From DASVCS01 sp036381495 (lineage in GTDB: Bacteria > Gemmatimonadota > Gemmatimonadetes > Longimicrobiales > RSA9): a stretch of DNA of 34,766 nt. The notes beneath the pieces are model-generated. The model worked only from the letters and a program-made list of their open reading frames with translations, made no database searches and was not told the DNA's origin. A program made the translations under genes and the position numbers. Below are positions 1 through 7,117 of the stretch, piece by piece (position 1 is the first letter of the stretch; each line of letters opens with the position of its first letter). The stretch spans positions 1 through 34,766 of the forward strand of contig DASVCS010000113.1 in assembly GCA_036381495.1 (NCBI GenBank), read 5' to 3'.

Positions 1-65
1 TGGACCGGCAGATGCGGCGCGATGGCCGCCCATTCGGCGTCCGTGAGTTCATGTCGTCGAACCAA
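1..65 (-). CDS. IS5-family transposase, N-terminal fragment (cut by window edge)
   Basis: Read on the minus strand from a TTG at 65, the first 21 codons contain RRHELTDAEWAAIAPHLP, which closely resembles the N-terminus of IS5-type (DDE) transposases, where an 'LTDxEWxxIxPLLP' motif is typical. A GGAGG lies on the same strand at 71-76, about six bases before the TTG, which supports this start. The rest of the gene lies outside the window, so catalytic residues cannot be seen and I cannot say whether it is intact. The protein would cut and rejoin the element's ends during transposition. The motif match is strong; the exact IS subgroup is not determined. Confidence 0.7.
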   Translation of the reverse strand, partial: MVRRHELTDAEWAAIAPHLPV

Positions 66-99
66 ATCATACCTCCGGGATACTGCAACTGCTTATGCC

Positions 100-136
100 C
101 GAAGGTGTTACACCACAGTATGCAAACAGAGCCTAG
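100..136. mobile_element. Probable right end of the IS element, next to hemH
   Basis: The transposase fragment points out of the window, so one end of its IS must lie between its start and hemH at 150. The stretch ending near 132 (TATGCAAACAGAGC) followed by CTAG at 133-136 could be the terminal repeat plus a target duplication, since some IS5-group elements insert at short (C)TA(G/A) targets. Only one end is visible, so the boundary is a guess. Confidence 0.3.
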
Positions 137-149
137 CCCTAACAACACC

Positions 150-1208
150 ATGACCGGCATCATACTCCTGAATTTCGGCGAGCCCGAGGACGCGACGCTC
201 GAAGAGGTGACCGCGTTCCTCGAGCGGATCTTCGCCGCGAACATGTCGCTCGAAGGGGAGCTGGCGCCGGCGGCGGCGCGTGCGCGGATCCGGCGGCTCG
301 CGGAGGAGCGCGCGCCGGGGTTGATCGCCGAGTACGAGGCGATCGGCGGTTCACCGCTGAACCGCCAGGCGCGAGAGCAGGGCGATGCACTCGTCACCGA
401 GCTGAGGCGCCGCGGGCACGAGGTCCGCAGCTACGTGGGGCACCAGTTCACTGAGCCACTGATCGCGACGGCCGTGCGCCGCGCCCGGGAGGACGGGGTC
501 GAACGGTTGATCGGCCTTCCCGTCTACCCGCTGTGCGGCCCCTCGACCACGATCGCGGCATTGGCGGAGCTGCGCCGCGCCCTCGACGCACTCGCCTGGG
601 ACGTCCCGCTCGCCGAGGTCGGCGGCTGGCACGGACACCCGCTCTATGCGCAGCTCCGCGCCGACGGCATCCTCGAAACGGCCCGCGCCGCCGGGCTCGA
701 ACTCACGGACCCGCGCGTCCGGTTGGTCTTCTCGGTTCACGGCACGCCGCTGAAGTACATCGAGGAGGGGAGCCGCTACGTATCGTACGCGGAGGCGTCT
801 TGCGCCGCGGTGGCCGCGGCGGCGGGTGTGGCCGACTACGAGGTGGGCTACCAGAACCACACGAACCGCCCGGTCGCATGGACACAGCCGGACATCGAGG
901 CCGTGATCGAGCGGATCGACGCCGAACACGTCATCGTCGTTCCGATCAGCTTCATGCACGAACAGTCCGAGACGCTGGCGGAGCTGGATCACGAGCTGCG
1001 CGAGGCGGCCGAGGCGCGCGGGCTCGGTTTCCACCGCGTCCCGGTCCCGCACGCGGACCCTCGCGTCGCCGAGGTGCTCGCGGACGTCGTCGAGCCGCTC
1101 GTGGCCGAGGCGGTCGAGCGGCGGCCGGCGGCCGGGCCGGCGCTCCTGCGCCTGCCGCGCGCCTGCCGCTGCCGGCCGGGTGCGGTGTGTATGAGCGGGC
1201 ACGGGTAG
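150..1208 (+). CDS. hemH: Ferrochelatase
   Basis: This 352-residue protein inserts ferrous iron into the porphyrin ring in the last part of haem synthesis. The start at 150 gives MTGIILLNFGEP, the usual first strand of the family; an in-frame upstream extension would lie in IS-derived DNA. The catalytic histidine is in FSVHGTP (about H197) and the second metal-site glutamate in SFMHEQSETLAELD (about E274). The C-terminus carries three cysteines in ACRCRPGAVC, reminiscent of iron-sulfur-binding tails of some ferrochelatases, but only three are seen. No good ribosome-binding site precedes the ATG, and an IS end sits within about 15 bases of it, so the native promoter may have been displaced. 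The TAG stop is inside a dispersed repeat (1205-1297). Confidence 0.95.
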   Translation: MTGIILLNFGEPEDATLEEVTAFLERIFAANMSLEGELAPAAARARIRRLAEERAPGLIAEYEAIGGSPLNRQAREQGDALVTELRRRGHEVRSYVGHQFTEPLIATAVRRAREDGVERLIGLPVYPLCGPSTTIAALAELRRALDALAWDVPLAEVGGWHGHPLYAQLRADGILETARAAGLELTDPRVRLVFSVHGTPLKYIEEGSRYVSYAEASCAAVAAAAGVADYEVGYQNHTNRPVAWTQPDIEAVIERIDAEHVIVVPISFMHEQSETLAELDHELREAAEARGLGFHRVPVPHADPRVAEVLADVVEPLVAEAVERRPAAGPALLRLPRACRCRPGAVCMSGHG

Positions 1209-1297
1209 AGCGGTCGTCGCATCACACCGGAGCCGTACGCGCCCGCGAACCGAGCGCGGCGAGCGGCCGCGTGGCTCCGGACCCGCGGGCGGGCCGC
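1205..1297 (+). repeat. Gene-end palindromic element, copy 1 (after hemH)
   Basis: It starts with TAGAGCGG, whose TAG is the hemH stop codon. It contains the core GCGCCCGCGaACCGAGCGCG and ends in GGCTCCGgACCCGCGGGCG, matching the minus-strand reading of the copies at 12475, 18600 and 25302. Left and right arms are imperfect inverted repeats (…CCGGAGCC… / GGCTCCGG), so the RNA would fold into a long hairpin. Confidence 0.8.
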
Positions 1298-1405
1298 ACG
1301 AACGCTGGCCGCTGTCTCCCCCGGCGTGCCGGCGGCGCGAGGATCCGGACGCGCGGCGCGCTGCCGGCACTGGTGCGGCGGCGGACCCGTGCAGCAATAT
1401 CGATC

Positions 1406-1434
1406 TTGACTTCCGCGCCGGCGATTGCTACCGT
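1406..1434 (+). promoter_or_regulatory. Sigma-70-type promoter upstream of the cold-shock gene
   Basis: TTGACT at 1406-1411 and TACCGT at 1429-1434 are separated by exactly 17 bases. Transcription would start near 1441, giving a leader of about 185 bases before the cold-shock start codon. A second TACAAT-like -10 box lies just before the hairpin (about 1485-1490) but has no good -35 box. Confidence 0.55.
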
Positions 1435-1493
1435 TGAAGCCGATTCTGGTGGTTCTCAGACGGCTCGCTATCGACGATCATCACATACAATAG

Positions 1494-1523
1494 AGACCGG
1501 GCCGCACGGCCGTGGTCTTTTTT
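1494..1523 (+). terminator. Rho-independent-type hairpin inside the cold-shock leader
   Basis: AGACC at 1494-1498 pairs with GGTCT at 1514-1518. An inner GC stem (about 1500-1503 with 1508-1511) is separated from it by a small bulge. T's run from 1518 to 1523. This is a textbook intrinsic terminator shape, yet it lies between the promoter and the gene, so it may attenuate transcription or end a short RNA of about 80 bases. Confidence 0.6.
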
Positions 1524-1627
1524 ATTGTCGCAATGCCCGACGCGGGGGGCGACTGGCCCGCGATCTTAAGTCGGTTGGTACGGATTTGCCGCACCCCGAC
1601 ATCAACATCACATCCAGGGAGTACGGA

Positions 1628-1840
1628 ATGCGTACCACCGGAACGGTCAAGTGGTTCAATGACGCCAAGGGCTTCGGCTTCATCACGCCGGAGGGCGGCG
1701 ACACGGACTGCTTCGTCCATCACTCCGCCATCCAGGGACAGGGCTTCAAGACCCTGACGGAAGGCGAGCGCGTCGAATTCGATCTCGTCGAAGGTCGCAA
1801 AGGCCCGGCGGCCGAGAACGTCGTTCGGTTGGGCGTCTGA
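1628..1840 (+). CDS. Cold-shock domain protein (CspA family)
   Basis: The 70-residue protein is a single cold-shock domain, a five-stranded beta-barrel that binds single-stranded RNA or DNA and melts RNA structure in the cytoplasm. RNP1 is seen as KGFGFI (about residues 14-19) and RNP2 as CFVHHSAI (about 28-35). RNP2 normally begins D-V-F-V-H, so the cysteine in place of valine is unusual. GGGAG lies about eight bases before the ATG. The gene is monocistronic in appearance: a long structured leader precedes it and a 10-bp GC hairpin (1861-1895) follows. Long leaders that sense temperature are typical of the family, which fits the layout here. Confidence 0.95.
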   Translation: MRTTGTVKWFNDAKGFGFITPEGGDTDCFVHHSAIQGQGFKTLTEGERVEFDLVEGRKGPAAENVVRLGV

Positions 1841-1860
1841 GCGGCGGCCGTTCCGACGTG

Positions 1861-1895
1861 CGAGGGGCCGTTTCGCTGTGCGGGGCGGCCCCTCG
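1861..1895 (+). terminator. GC-rich hairpin after the cold-shock gene
   Basis: CGAGGGGCCG at 1861-1870 is perfectly complementary to CGGCCCCTCG at 1886-1895. There is no T-run, which is common for terminators in GC-rich genomes. It lies about 20 bases after the stop. Confidence 0.55.
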
Positions 1896-2020
1896 CGCAT
1901 CGGGGGGCGGCGAATCGGGCCGGGGATCCTTTCGGCGCCCGGCAGTGTTCCTACTTCAGGGCGCCCGGTCGCACGCGGTGTGCGGCCGACCGCGCCGCAA
2001 CCCGTGGACCCGGAGGTCGC

Positions 2021-2980
2021 ATGCTGATTCGTCGCCCGGATGACGTGCCATCCTCGGAGATCACGCCGGAGTCGCTCTACCTCGACCGGCGTCGCTTCCT
2101 CGGCCGCGTCGCGCGGACGGCGATGGCGGTGGCGGCCGCGCCGGAGATCCTGACGGCATGCGAGCCCGCCGAGGGGGAGTCGCGCATGGCCTCGGGAGCG
2201 GGGGCCGCATCGGGAGCACCGATGCAGGACGAGCCCACGCCGTACGAGGACGTGACGCACTACAACAATTTCTACGAGTTCGGCACGGGCAAGGAGGACC
2301 CCGCGCGCAACGCGCACACGCTCCGGCCGCGGCCGTGGTCGATCGCCGTCGAGGGCCACGTCGCGAAACCCGCCGTCTACCACCTCGAAGACTTCGTCAA
2401 GCCGTTCAAACTCGAAGACCGCGTGTACCGGATGCGGTGCGTCGAGGGCTGGTCGATGGTCATTCCGTGGCGGGGTTTCCCGCTCGCGGAGCTGATCCGC
2501 CGGGTCGAGCCGACCAGCCAGGCCAAGTACATCGAGTTCACCACGCTTCTCGACCCCGAGCAGATGCCCGGCCAGCGGCGCCGCATCCTGAACTGGCCCT
2601 ACGTCGAGGGGCTGCGCCTCGACGAGGCCATGCACCCGCTGACGCTGTTGGCCACCGGGCTCTACGGCCGGGACCTGCCGAACCAGAACGGCGCGCCGAT
2701 CCGGCTGGTGGTCCCGTGGAAGTACGGGTTCAAGGGGATCAAGTCGATCGTCCGCATCCGCTTCGTCGAGCGGCAGCCGGTGAACACGTGGCAGGAGGCG
2801 AACCCGCACGAGTACGGCTTCTACGCCAACGTGAACCCGAACGTGGACCACCCGCGGTGGAGCCAGAAGACCGAGCGCCGCATCGGCGAATGGCGCCGCC
2901 GGCCCACGCTCATGTTCAACGGCTACGCCGACCAGGTCGCGCACCTGTACGAAGGGATGGACCTGCGGAAGAACTTTTGA
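2021..2980 (+). CDS. msrP: Protein-methionine-sulfoxide reductase catalytic subunit MsrP (YedY)
   Basis: This 319-residue molybdopterin enzyme reduces methionine sulfoxide in oxidised envelope proteins. An N-terminal twin-arginine signal is visible (DRRRFLG, about residues 22-28, followed by a hydrophobic stretch), so it is exported folded. The cysteine in YRMRCVEGW (about C140) is the expected molybdenum ligand, and the segment up to WRGFPLAELI is typical of the sulfite-oxidase-fold domain. The signal ends in LTAC (about residues 44-47), which could act as a lipobox and anchor the protein; this is not usual for MsrP. GGAGG lies eight bases before the ATG. msrQ follows on the same strand after 315 bases that include a dispersed repeat. 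Confidence 0.93.
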   Translation: MLIRRPDDVPSSEITPESLYLDRRRFLGRVARTAMAVAAAPEILTACEPAEGESRMASGAGAASGAPMQDEPTPYEDVTHYNNFYEFGTGKEDPARNAHTLRPRPWSIAVEGHVAKPAVYHLEDFVKPFKLEDRVYRMRCVEGWSMVIPWRGFPLAELIRRVEPTSQAKYIEFTTLLDPEQMPGQRRRILNWPYVEGLRLDEAMHPLTLLATGLYGRDLPNQNGAPIRLVVPWKYGFKGIKSIVRIRFVERQPVNTWQEANPHEYGFYANVNPNVDHPRWSQKTERRIGEWRRRPTLMFNGYADQVAHLYEGMDLRKNF

Positions 2981-3295
2981 GGCGGCGCCGGTGGCGCCGC
3001 GGGCTGGGGCTGGGGCTGGGGAGTGCCCGGGAGGTGGCGTGGTGGAGGGGTGGACGGCCCGGGGAGGGGCGGGAGCTGGAGGGGAACGGCCGGGAGCGGG
3101 AGCGGCGGCTGCGCCGCCTGGAGCGGGAACGTTTACGTTTACGGAAACGGGATTGGGGCGGCCGGGAGCGGGAATGTCGACGTTTAGGGGGTCGCGCGCG
3201 GGTGGCGGGAGAGGTGGGGACGCGCACCCGCACGCACACGCGCACGAACGGCCGGGGCCGGGGTGGCCGGGGCGCGGCCGGCGGGTGACGGCCTG
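2981..3295. other. 315-base non-coding spacer between msrP and msrQ
   Basis: The plus strand is strongly purine-rich and repetitive (GGGGCTGGGGCTGGGG, then GGGAGCGGGAGCGG). Most of it (3007-3143) is a copy of a repeat also found at 23841-23955. The rest is GC-rich simple sequence with no credible gene. Confidence 0.6.
3007..3143 (+). repeat. Purine-rich dispersed repeat, copy 1 (after msrP)
   Basis: It shares with 23841-23955, in order: GGGGCTGGGG, GGCGTGGTGGAGGGG, GGACGGCCCGGG, GGGGAACGGCCGGGA, a run of GGGAGC units, and GGGAACGTTTACGTTTACGG. Both copies begin shortly after the stop codon of a plus-strand gene and run in the same direction. Confidence 0.75.
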
Positions 3296-4063
3296 ATGTC
3301 GCCCAATCCTCGGCGCGTTGCGCGGATCGGCCGCGTCGTCGTGTGGGTGGGATGCCTGGCGCCGCTCGCGTGGATCATCGGACGCATCGTCCGGGATGAC
3401 CTGGGCGCGAATCCCATCGAAGAGCTGACGCACTGGTCCGGCGACTGGACGCTGAACCTGCTCCTCGTGACGCTCGCGGTCACTCCGCTCCGCCGGATCA
3501 CGGGGTGGAACGGGATCATCCGGTTCCGGCGCCCGATCGGCCTCTTCGCCGCGTTCTATGCGGCGTTGCACCTCCTGGTCTACATCTGCCTGGACCGGTT
3601 CTTCGCCTTCGACACGGTGATCGCGGATGTCATGGACCGGCCGTACATCACGGCCGGCTTCGCGGGGCTCGTGCTCCTGGTCCCGCTCGCGGCGACGTCG
3701 ACGAAGGGGTGGGTGCGGCGGCTCGGGAAGTGGTGGCGCCGCCTGCACCGCCTGGTCTACGCGGCCGCCGCGCTCGGCGTGCTCCACTACCTCTGGCTCG
3801 TGAAGGCCGATACCCGCGTGCCGCTCAGGTACGCGGTGGTGCTGGCGGTGCTCCTCTCGTTCCGGCTCCGGCCGGTGCGGTGGGTGCGCAGGCTCCGCTC
3901 CGGGCCGCAGCGGACGCGCCGGGCGGCCACGGTTCGCGCCGGCGGTCGTGGCGACGTCGCCCCGAGCGAAAGTGCCGGCGCCGACCCCTCGTCCGGCACC
4001 GGCGGCCTGCCGCACCGCCCGGACCGGCCCCGCGCGCGGGGCGACGCCATCGGCGGCGACTGA
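3296..4063 (+). CDS. msrQ: Haem-binding membrane subunit MsrQ (YedZ)
   Basis: The 255-residue protein is the inner-membrane b-type cytochrome that passes electrons from the quinone pool or flavin to MsrP. About six hydrophobic segments are visible (from VVVWVGCLAPLAWII near the N-terminus to YAVVLAVLLSF). Candidate haem histidines lie in YAALHLLVYI and in RRLHRLVYAAAALGVLHYLWLVK. The C-terminal 60 residues are polar, low-complexity and probably disordered, longer than usual for the family. The start at 3296 is chosen because it lies just before the first hydrophilic-then-hydrophobic segment; no strong ribosome-binding site is seen. It pairs with msrP upstream. Confidence 0.9.
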   Translation: MSPNPRRVARIGRVVVWVGCLAPLAWIIGRIVRDDLGANPIEELTHWSGDWTLNLLLVTLAVTPLRRITGWNGIIRFRRPIGLFAAFYAALHLLVYICLDRFFAFDTVIADVMDRPYITAGFAGLVLLVPLAATSTKGWVRRLGKWWRRLHRLVYAAAALGVLHYLWLVKADTRVPLRYAVVLAVLLSFRLRPVRWVRRLRSGPQRTRRAATVRAGGRGDVAPSESAGADPSSGTGGLPHRPDRPRARGDAIGGD

Positions 4064-4204
4064 GGCCGATCCCGACCCGATCCCTGCCGGGCGCAGGCGC
4101 GGGGGCGGCGACGTCGAGAGCAGAACCTTGACGACGTCGTGGCCACGACCCGCGGCGAGCACGTTGCGCTCGGGCCGATGACTCGCGGGCGCGCGCGCCG
4201 CCGA

Positions 4205-5479
4205 TCAGCCGCGCTCCGGTTTCCGCAGCCGGTACAGTTGCACGTGCTCGACGTCGAGCTCGTCCCACCAGACGCCGATGATGTAGTCGTCCTGCACGCC
4301 GCGGACCCTGAGCGCCGCCGGGATGTGTATGCGGCCGAGCAACCGGCCGGTGGGATCGAAGACCCACCAGGCCACCGGGTCGTCGTCCGGCCCGGGATGG
4401 TAGACGCTGGGCTGACCGGCCACGGACGCCGGGTACTCGCGTACCCAGAGGTTGCCCTCGTCATCGACGAGGAGCCGCGAGTAGGCGGGCTTCGCATCGG
4501 GGACCGAGGGGAAGGCGTCCAGCGTGGGAAAGACGCGCGCCTCCTCCGGGTGCTTCTGGACGTGCTGCTCGCGTTTCGCGGCGAAGAGGGCACGATCGGC
4601 CCGGGTGACCGGCTGGCGCGCCGCCGCCCAGCGGATGATCCGGCTCAGGCCGCCGCGCCGGCCGAAGACCCGAATCTCGAATCCGTCCGACAGCCCCAGA
4701 TAGACCTCCTCGCCGTTGGCCACCCAGACCGGCCGCCGGCCCCAGGGCAGTGCGCGGGGATACGAGACGCCCGCGAAATCCAGAACGACCGCTTCCGGCC
4801 CTGGAAAACGCGCCACCGTATCCCGCGCGCCGGTGCCGAGCCCGGACCAGTACAACGTATGTCCCTGATCGAAGGCGCCCGGCTCGAACGGGGGCGTCAC
4901 GAGCTCCCGGTCGAGCACCAGGAGGGCCGAGCAGTCGGGAGCGATGCCTTCCACGCTCTGGTAGCCGTCGCCGGGGTGTCGGTCGAGCCGCTCCGCGCGG
5001 ACGAAATGCAACTGCGCATCGAAGAAGCTGAGCCGCGTCGACTCATCCACCACCAGCGCATCCCCGGCGCATCGGTACAGCCCGTACATGCCGGTGAACT
5101 CGCCCGGCCCCCCGCCGCGTCGTCCGACGGAACGAAGGAACGTGCCCAACGAGTCGAAAACCAGCAGTTGCAGCATTCCCCTGTTGGCCACCACGAGCCG
5201 GCCGTCCCCGAGCCGCTCGACGGCGATCGCGCCGTAGAGATAGTACTGTGTGGAATCCGTGCCGCCGGGCTCGATCTCGATCGCAGGCGCGTGGGCCAGC
5301 GTCCAGGCCGTCTCCTCGGTCCACAGTGGCCCCGCGTTCTCGACGATGCGGATGCCCGCGCTGTCGCGTACGTTGACCCCGCCGGGCGCGGCCGCCCCGC
5401 CGGCGGGTGCGGCGTCGGGGGAGCAGGCGGCGAGGGCAACGCATGGCAGGGCGACCGCAGGGATGACGCGGAGCCGCAT
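4205..5479 (-). CDS. Secreted 6-bladed beta-propeller lipoprotein
   Basis: The 424-residue product has a lipoprotein signal (LPCVALAAC, modified cysteine about C19), so it is probably anchored to the outer or inner membrane. The mature part opens with RDSAGIRIVENAGP and then repeats blade-like units such as 'GRLVVANRGMLQLLVFDSLGTFLRSVGRRGGGPGEF' (split across two strands) and 'LWVREYP…WWVFDPTGRLLGRI'. This matches the 6-bladed propeller lipoproteins that are abundant in Gemmatimonadota and Bacteroidota; no enzymatic motif is seen and no function should be assumed. The reading frame stays open upstream of the chosen ATG into a broken rhodanese fragment (5551-5637), but the lipoprotein signal clearly marks the real start. 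Confidence 0.75.
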   Translation of the reverse strand: MRLRVIPAVALPCVALAACSPDAAPAGGAAAPGGVNVRDSAGIRIVENAGPLWTEETAWTLAHAPAIEIEPGGTDSTQYYLYGAIAVERLGDGRLVVANRGMLQLLVFDSLGTFLRSVGRRGGGPGEFTGMYGLYRCAGDALVVDESTRLSFFDAQLHFVRAERLDRHPGDGYQSVEGIAPDCSALLVLDRELVTPPFEPGAFDQGHTLYWSGLGTGARDTVARFPGPEAVVLDFAGVSYPRALPWGRRPVWVANGEEVYLGLSDGFEIRVFGRRGGLSRIIRWAAARQPVTRADRALFAAKREQHVQKHPEEARVFPTLDAFPSVPDAKPAYSRLLVDDEGNLWVREYPASVAGQPSVYHPGPDDDPVAWWVFDPTGRLLGRIHIPAALRVRGVQDDYIIGVWWDELDVEHVQLYRLRKPERG

Positions 5480-5550
5480 GTTCCTGATGCTGACCGGTGC
5501 CGAGCGCCTCTCCCCGACCGGATCGGGCCGCGTGTGCGAGCGGGCCGGCT

Positions 5551-5637
5551 CCACCCACTCGTCCGCGGCGCGCACGTCGAGGACGGTCGCGGTCCCGTCG
5601 GCGAGTCGCGCCGCGAGCTCACCGGGGGTGGTCTCCG
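5551..5637 (-). pseudogene. Rhodanese-domain fragment, partial duplicate of the adjacent gene
   Basis: This 87-base stretch matches 5889-5975 inside the neighbouring CstB-like gene at about 75 of 87 positions. In translation both read TPxxLAARLADGxxTVLDVRAADEW. The copy lacks the rest of the domain, including the catalytic cysteine loop, and runs straight into the lipoprotein gene. It looks like the remnant of a tandem duplication or a lost third rhodanese domain. Confidence 0.65.
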
Positions 5638-5646
5638 GTCCGCCCC

Positions 5647-7101
5647 TCACCCCCGCTCCACCGGCCGCCCCTCGGCCTGCCACGCCGCAAACCCGCCGCG
5701 GAGGTTGATCGCGCCCGGGATGCCGTTCGCCTCGAGCACGCTCGTCGCGATCGCGGACCGCGCACCGGACTGGCAGTGCACGATCAGCGGCCGGTCGCGC
5801 GGGATCTCGTCGAGGCGCTCGACGAGGCGGCCGAGCGGAATGTGGTGGAGGCCGCCGGCGGGCGCGGCCGAACCCGGGATGTGTCCGGCCGCCCACTCGT
5901 CTGCCGCGCGCACATCGAGGACGGTCACGGCGCCATCGGCGAGTCGCGCCGCGAGGTCCGCGGGGGTGGTCTGCGGCGTGCTCGAGAGCGGGCGGCCGGC
6001 GGCGGACCGCCACGCCTCGAGTGCGCCGGCGCCGAAGCGGCCGGCGACGCGGTCGAGGCCGATCAGCGCCAGGTCGCGCGCCGCCTCGTCCGCGCAGGTG
6101 GTGCAGCGGACGTCGTCGATCAGCAGATAGAACGGGCGGTCGTACGGGACGAGCCAGCCGGCCCACGTGCCGAACGAGCGGTTGAGCGGGATGTTGATCG
6201 TGCCCGGGACGTGGCCCGCGGCGTAGTCGTCCGCGGGCCGGATGTCGACGACGAGTGCGCCCTCGTCGAGCACGGCGGCGAGCTGCGCGTCCGGCAGGCG
6301 CGCGGGCGGCTCGATCCCGCCCAGCACCGGTGGCCCCTCCCGGTTCACCCGCTTCATCTCGGCGAAGTAGCGCGGCGGATCCGGCTGGCCCTCGAGCACG
6401 GCGGCGGCGAAGGCCTCGGCGTCGTCGTGAGAGAACGCCCAGTTGAACAGCTTCTCGTAGCCGAGCGTGCTCTGCGGCACCGCGCCCAGCGCGCGCCCGC
6501 ACGCCGAGCCCGCGCCGTGACCCGGCCAGAGCTGGAGATAGTCCGGCAGCTCGGCAAACGTCCGGAGCGAGTCGAACAGCGCGCGCGCCGCCCCGCGCAT
6601 GCTCCCCGCCACGCCCGCGGCGCGCTCGAGCAGGTCGGGGCGCCCGACGTCGCCTACGAAGATGAAATCGCCGGTGAACGCGCCCATCGGCCGGTCCGCC
6701 GCGGCGGTGTCGGTGAGCAGGAACGTCAGGTGCTCGGGCGTGTGTCCGGGCGTGTGCATCACATCGAGCCGGAGGTTGCCGACCCGGAAATGGTCGCCAT
6801 CGCGCAGGAGCACGACGCCGGGGTCATCGGCGAAGGCGTAGCGCCATTCGGCGCCGCCGGCGTCCGAGAGGTGCATGGTGGCGCCCGTCTTCGCGGCGAG
6901 TTCGCGGGTGCCGGAGACGAAATCGGCGTGGATGTGCGTCTCCGTGACGTGTGTGATGCGCAGCCCGTGTCGGGCGGCAGCGTCGATGTAGGCGTCGGCA
7001 TGCCGGTTCGGGTCGACCACCAGCGCCTCGCCCGTGGCCTGGCACCCCACCAGGTAGCTGGCCTGCGCGAGTTTCTCGTCGTAGAAGCGTTTCAGGAACA
7101 T
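5647..7101 (-). CDS. CstB-like persulfide dioxygenase-rhodanese fusion
   Basis: The 484-residue protein joins an N-terminal metallo-beta-lactamase-fold persulfide dioxygenase (about 1-235) to two rhodanese domains (about 255-345 and 375-480). Iron-site residues are visible as HIHAD (56-60), HTPGH (116-120), TGDFIF (D about 144) and WPGHG (H about 195). The second rhodanese keeps the CQSGARS loop (C about 443). The middle one lacks a canonical catalytic loop and is a pseudo-rhodanese. This order matches CstB of Staphylococcus aureus, which oxidises low-molecular-weight persulfides to thiosulfate. It follows a DUF442 gene and a TauE-type exporter on the same strand, as in sulfide-detoxification operons. 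The start ATG at 7101 gives MFLKRFYDEKLAQASYL, typical of the family. Confidence 0.88.
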   Translation of the reverse strand: MFLKRFYDEKLAQASYLVGCQATGEALVVDPNRHADAYIDAAARHGLRITHVTETHIHADFVSGTRELAAKTGATMHLSDAGGAEWRYAFADDPGVVLLRDGDHFRVGNLRLDVMHTPGHTPEHLTFLLTDTAAADRPMGAFTGDFIFVGDVGRPDLLERAAGVAGSMRGAARALFDSLRTFAELPDYLQLWPGHGAGSACGRALGAVPQSTLGYEKLFNWAFSHDDAEAFAAAVLEGQPDPPRYFAEMKRVNREGPPVLGGIEPPARLPDAQLAAVLDEGALVVDIRPADDYAAGHVPGTINIPLNRSFGTWAGWLVPYDRPFYLLIDDVRCTTCADEAARDLALIGLDRVAGRFGAGALEAWRSAAGRPLSSTPQTTPADLAARLADGAVTVLDVRAADEWAAGHIPGSAAPAGGLHHIPLGRLVERLDEIPRDRPLIVHCQSGARSAIATSVLEANGIPGAINLRGGFAAWQAEGRPVERG

Positions 7102-7117
7102 GGGCTCACTCCGCGGC

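Larger units (their letters stand above)
1209..1627. other. 419-base non-coding region between hemH and the cold-shock gene
   Basis: No convincing gene is seen here. The first 90 bases are the gene-end repeat. The remainder holds a good sigma-70 promoter (1406-1434), a terminator-like hairpin with a T-run (1494-1523) and then the proximal leader of the cold-shock gene. Confidence 0.7.

Noticed and set aside
4120..4160. Short palindrome around ACGACGTCGT between msrQ and the lipoprotein gene as a terminator
   Set aside because: The stem is too short and AT/GC balance too even to distinguish it from chance in such GC-rich DNA.
1481..4162. A very long minus-strand open frame opposite the cold-shock gene, msrP and msrQ
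   Set aside because: It is a GC-rich antisense shadow: its composition is low-complexity Arg/Pro/Ala, while the plus-strand genes have clear family motifs and ribosome-binding sites.
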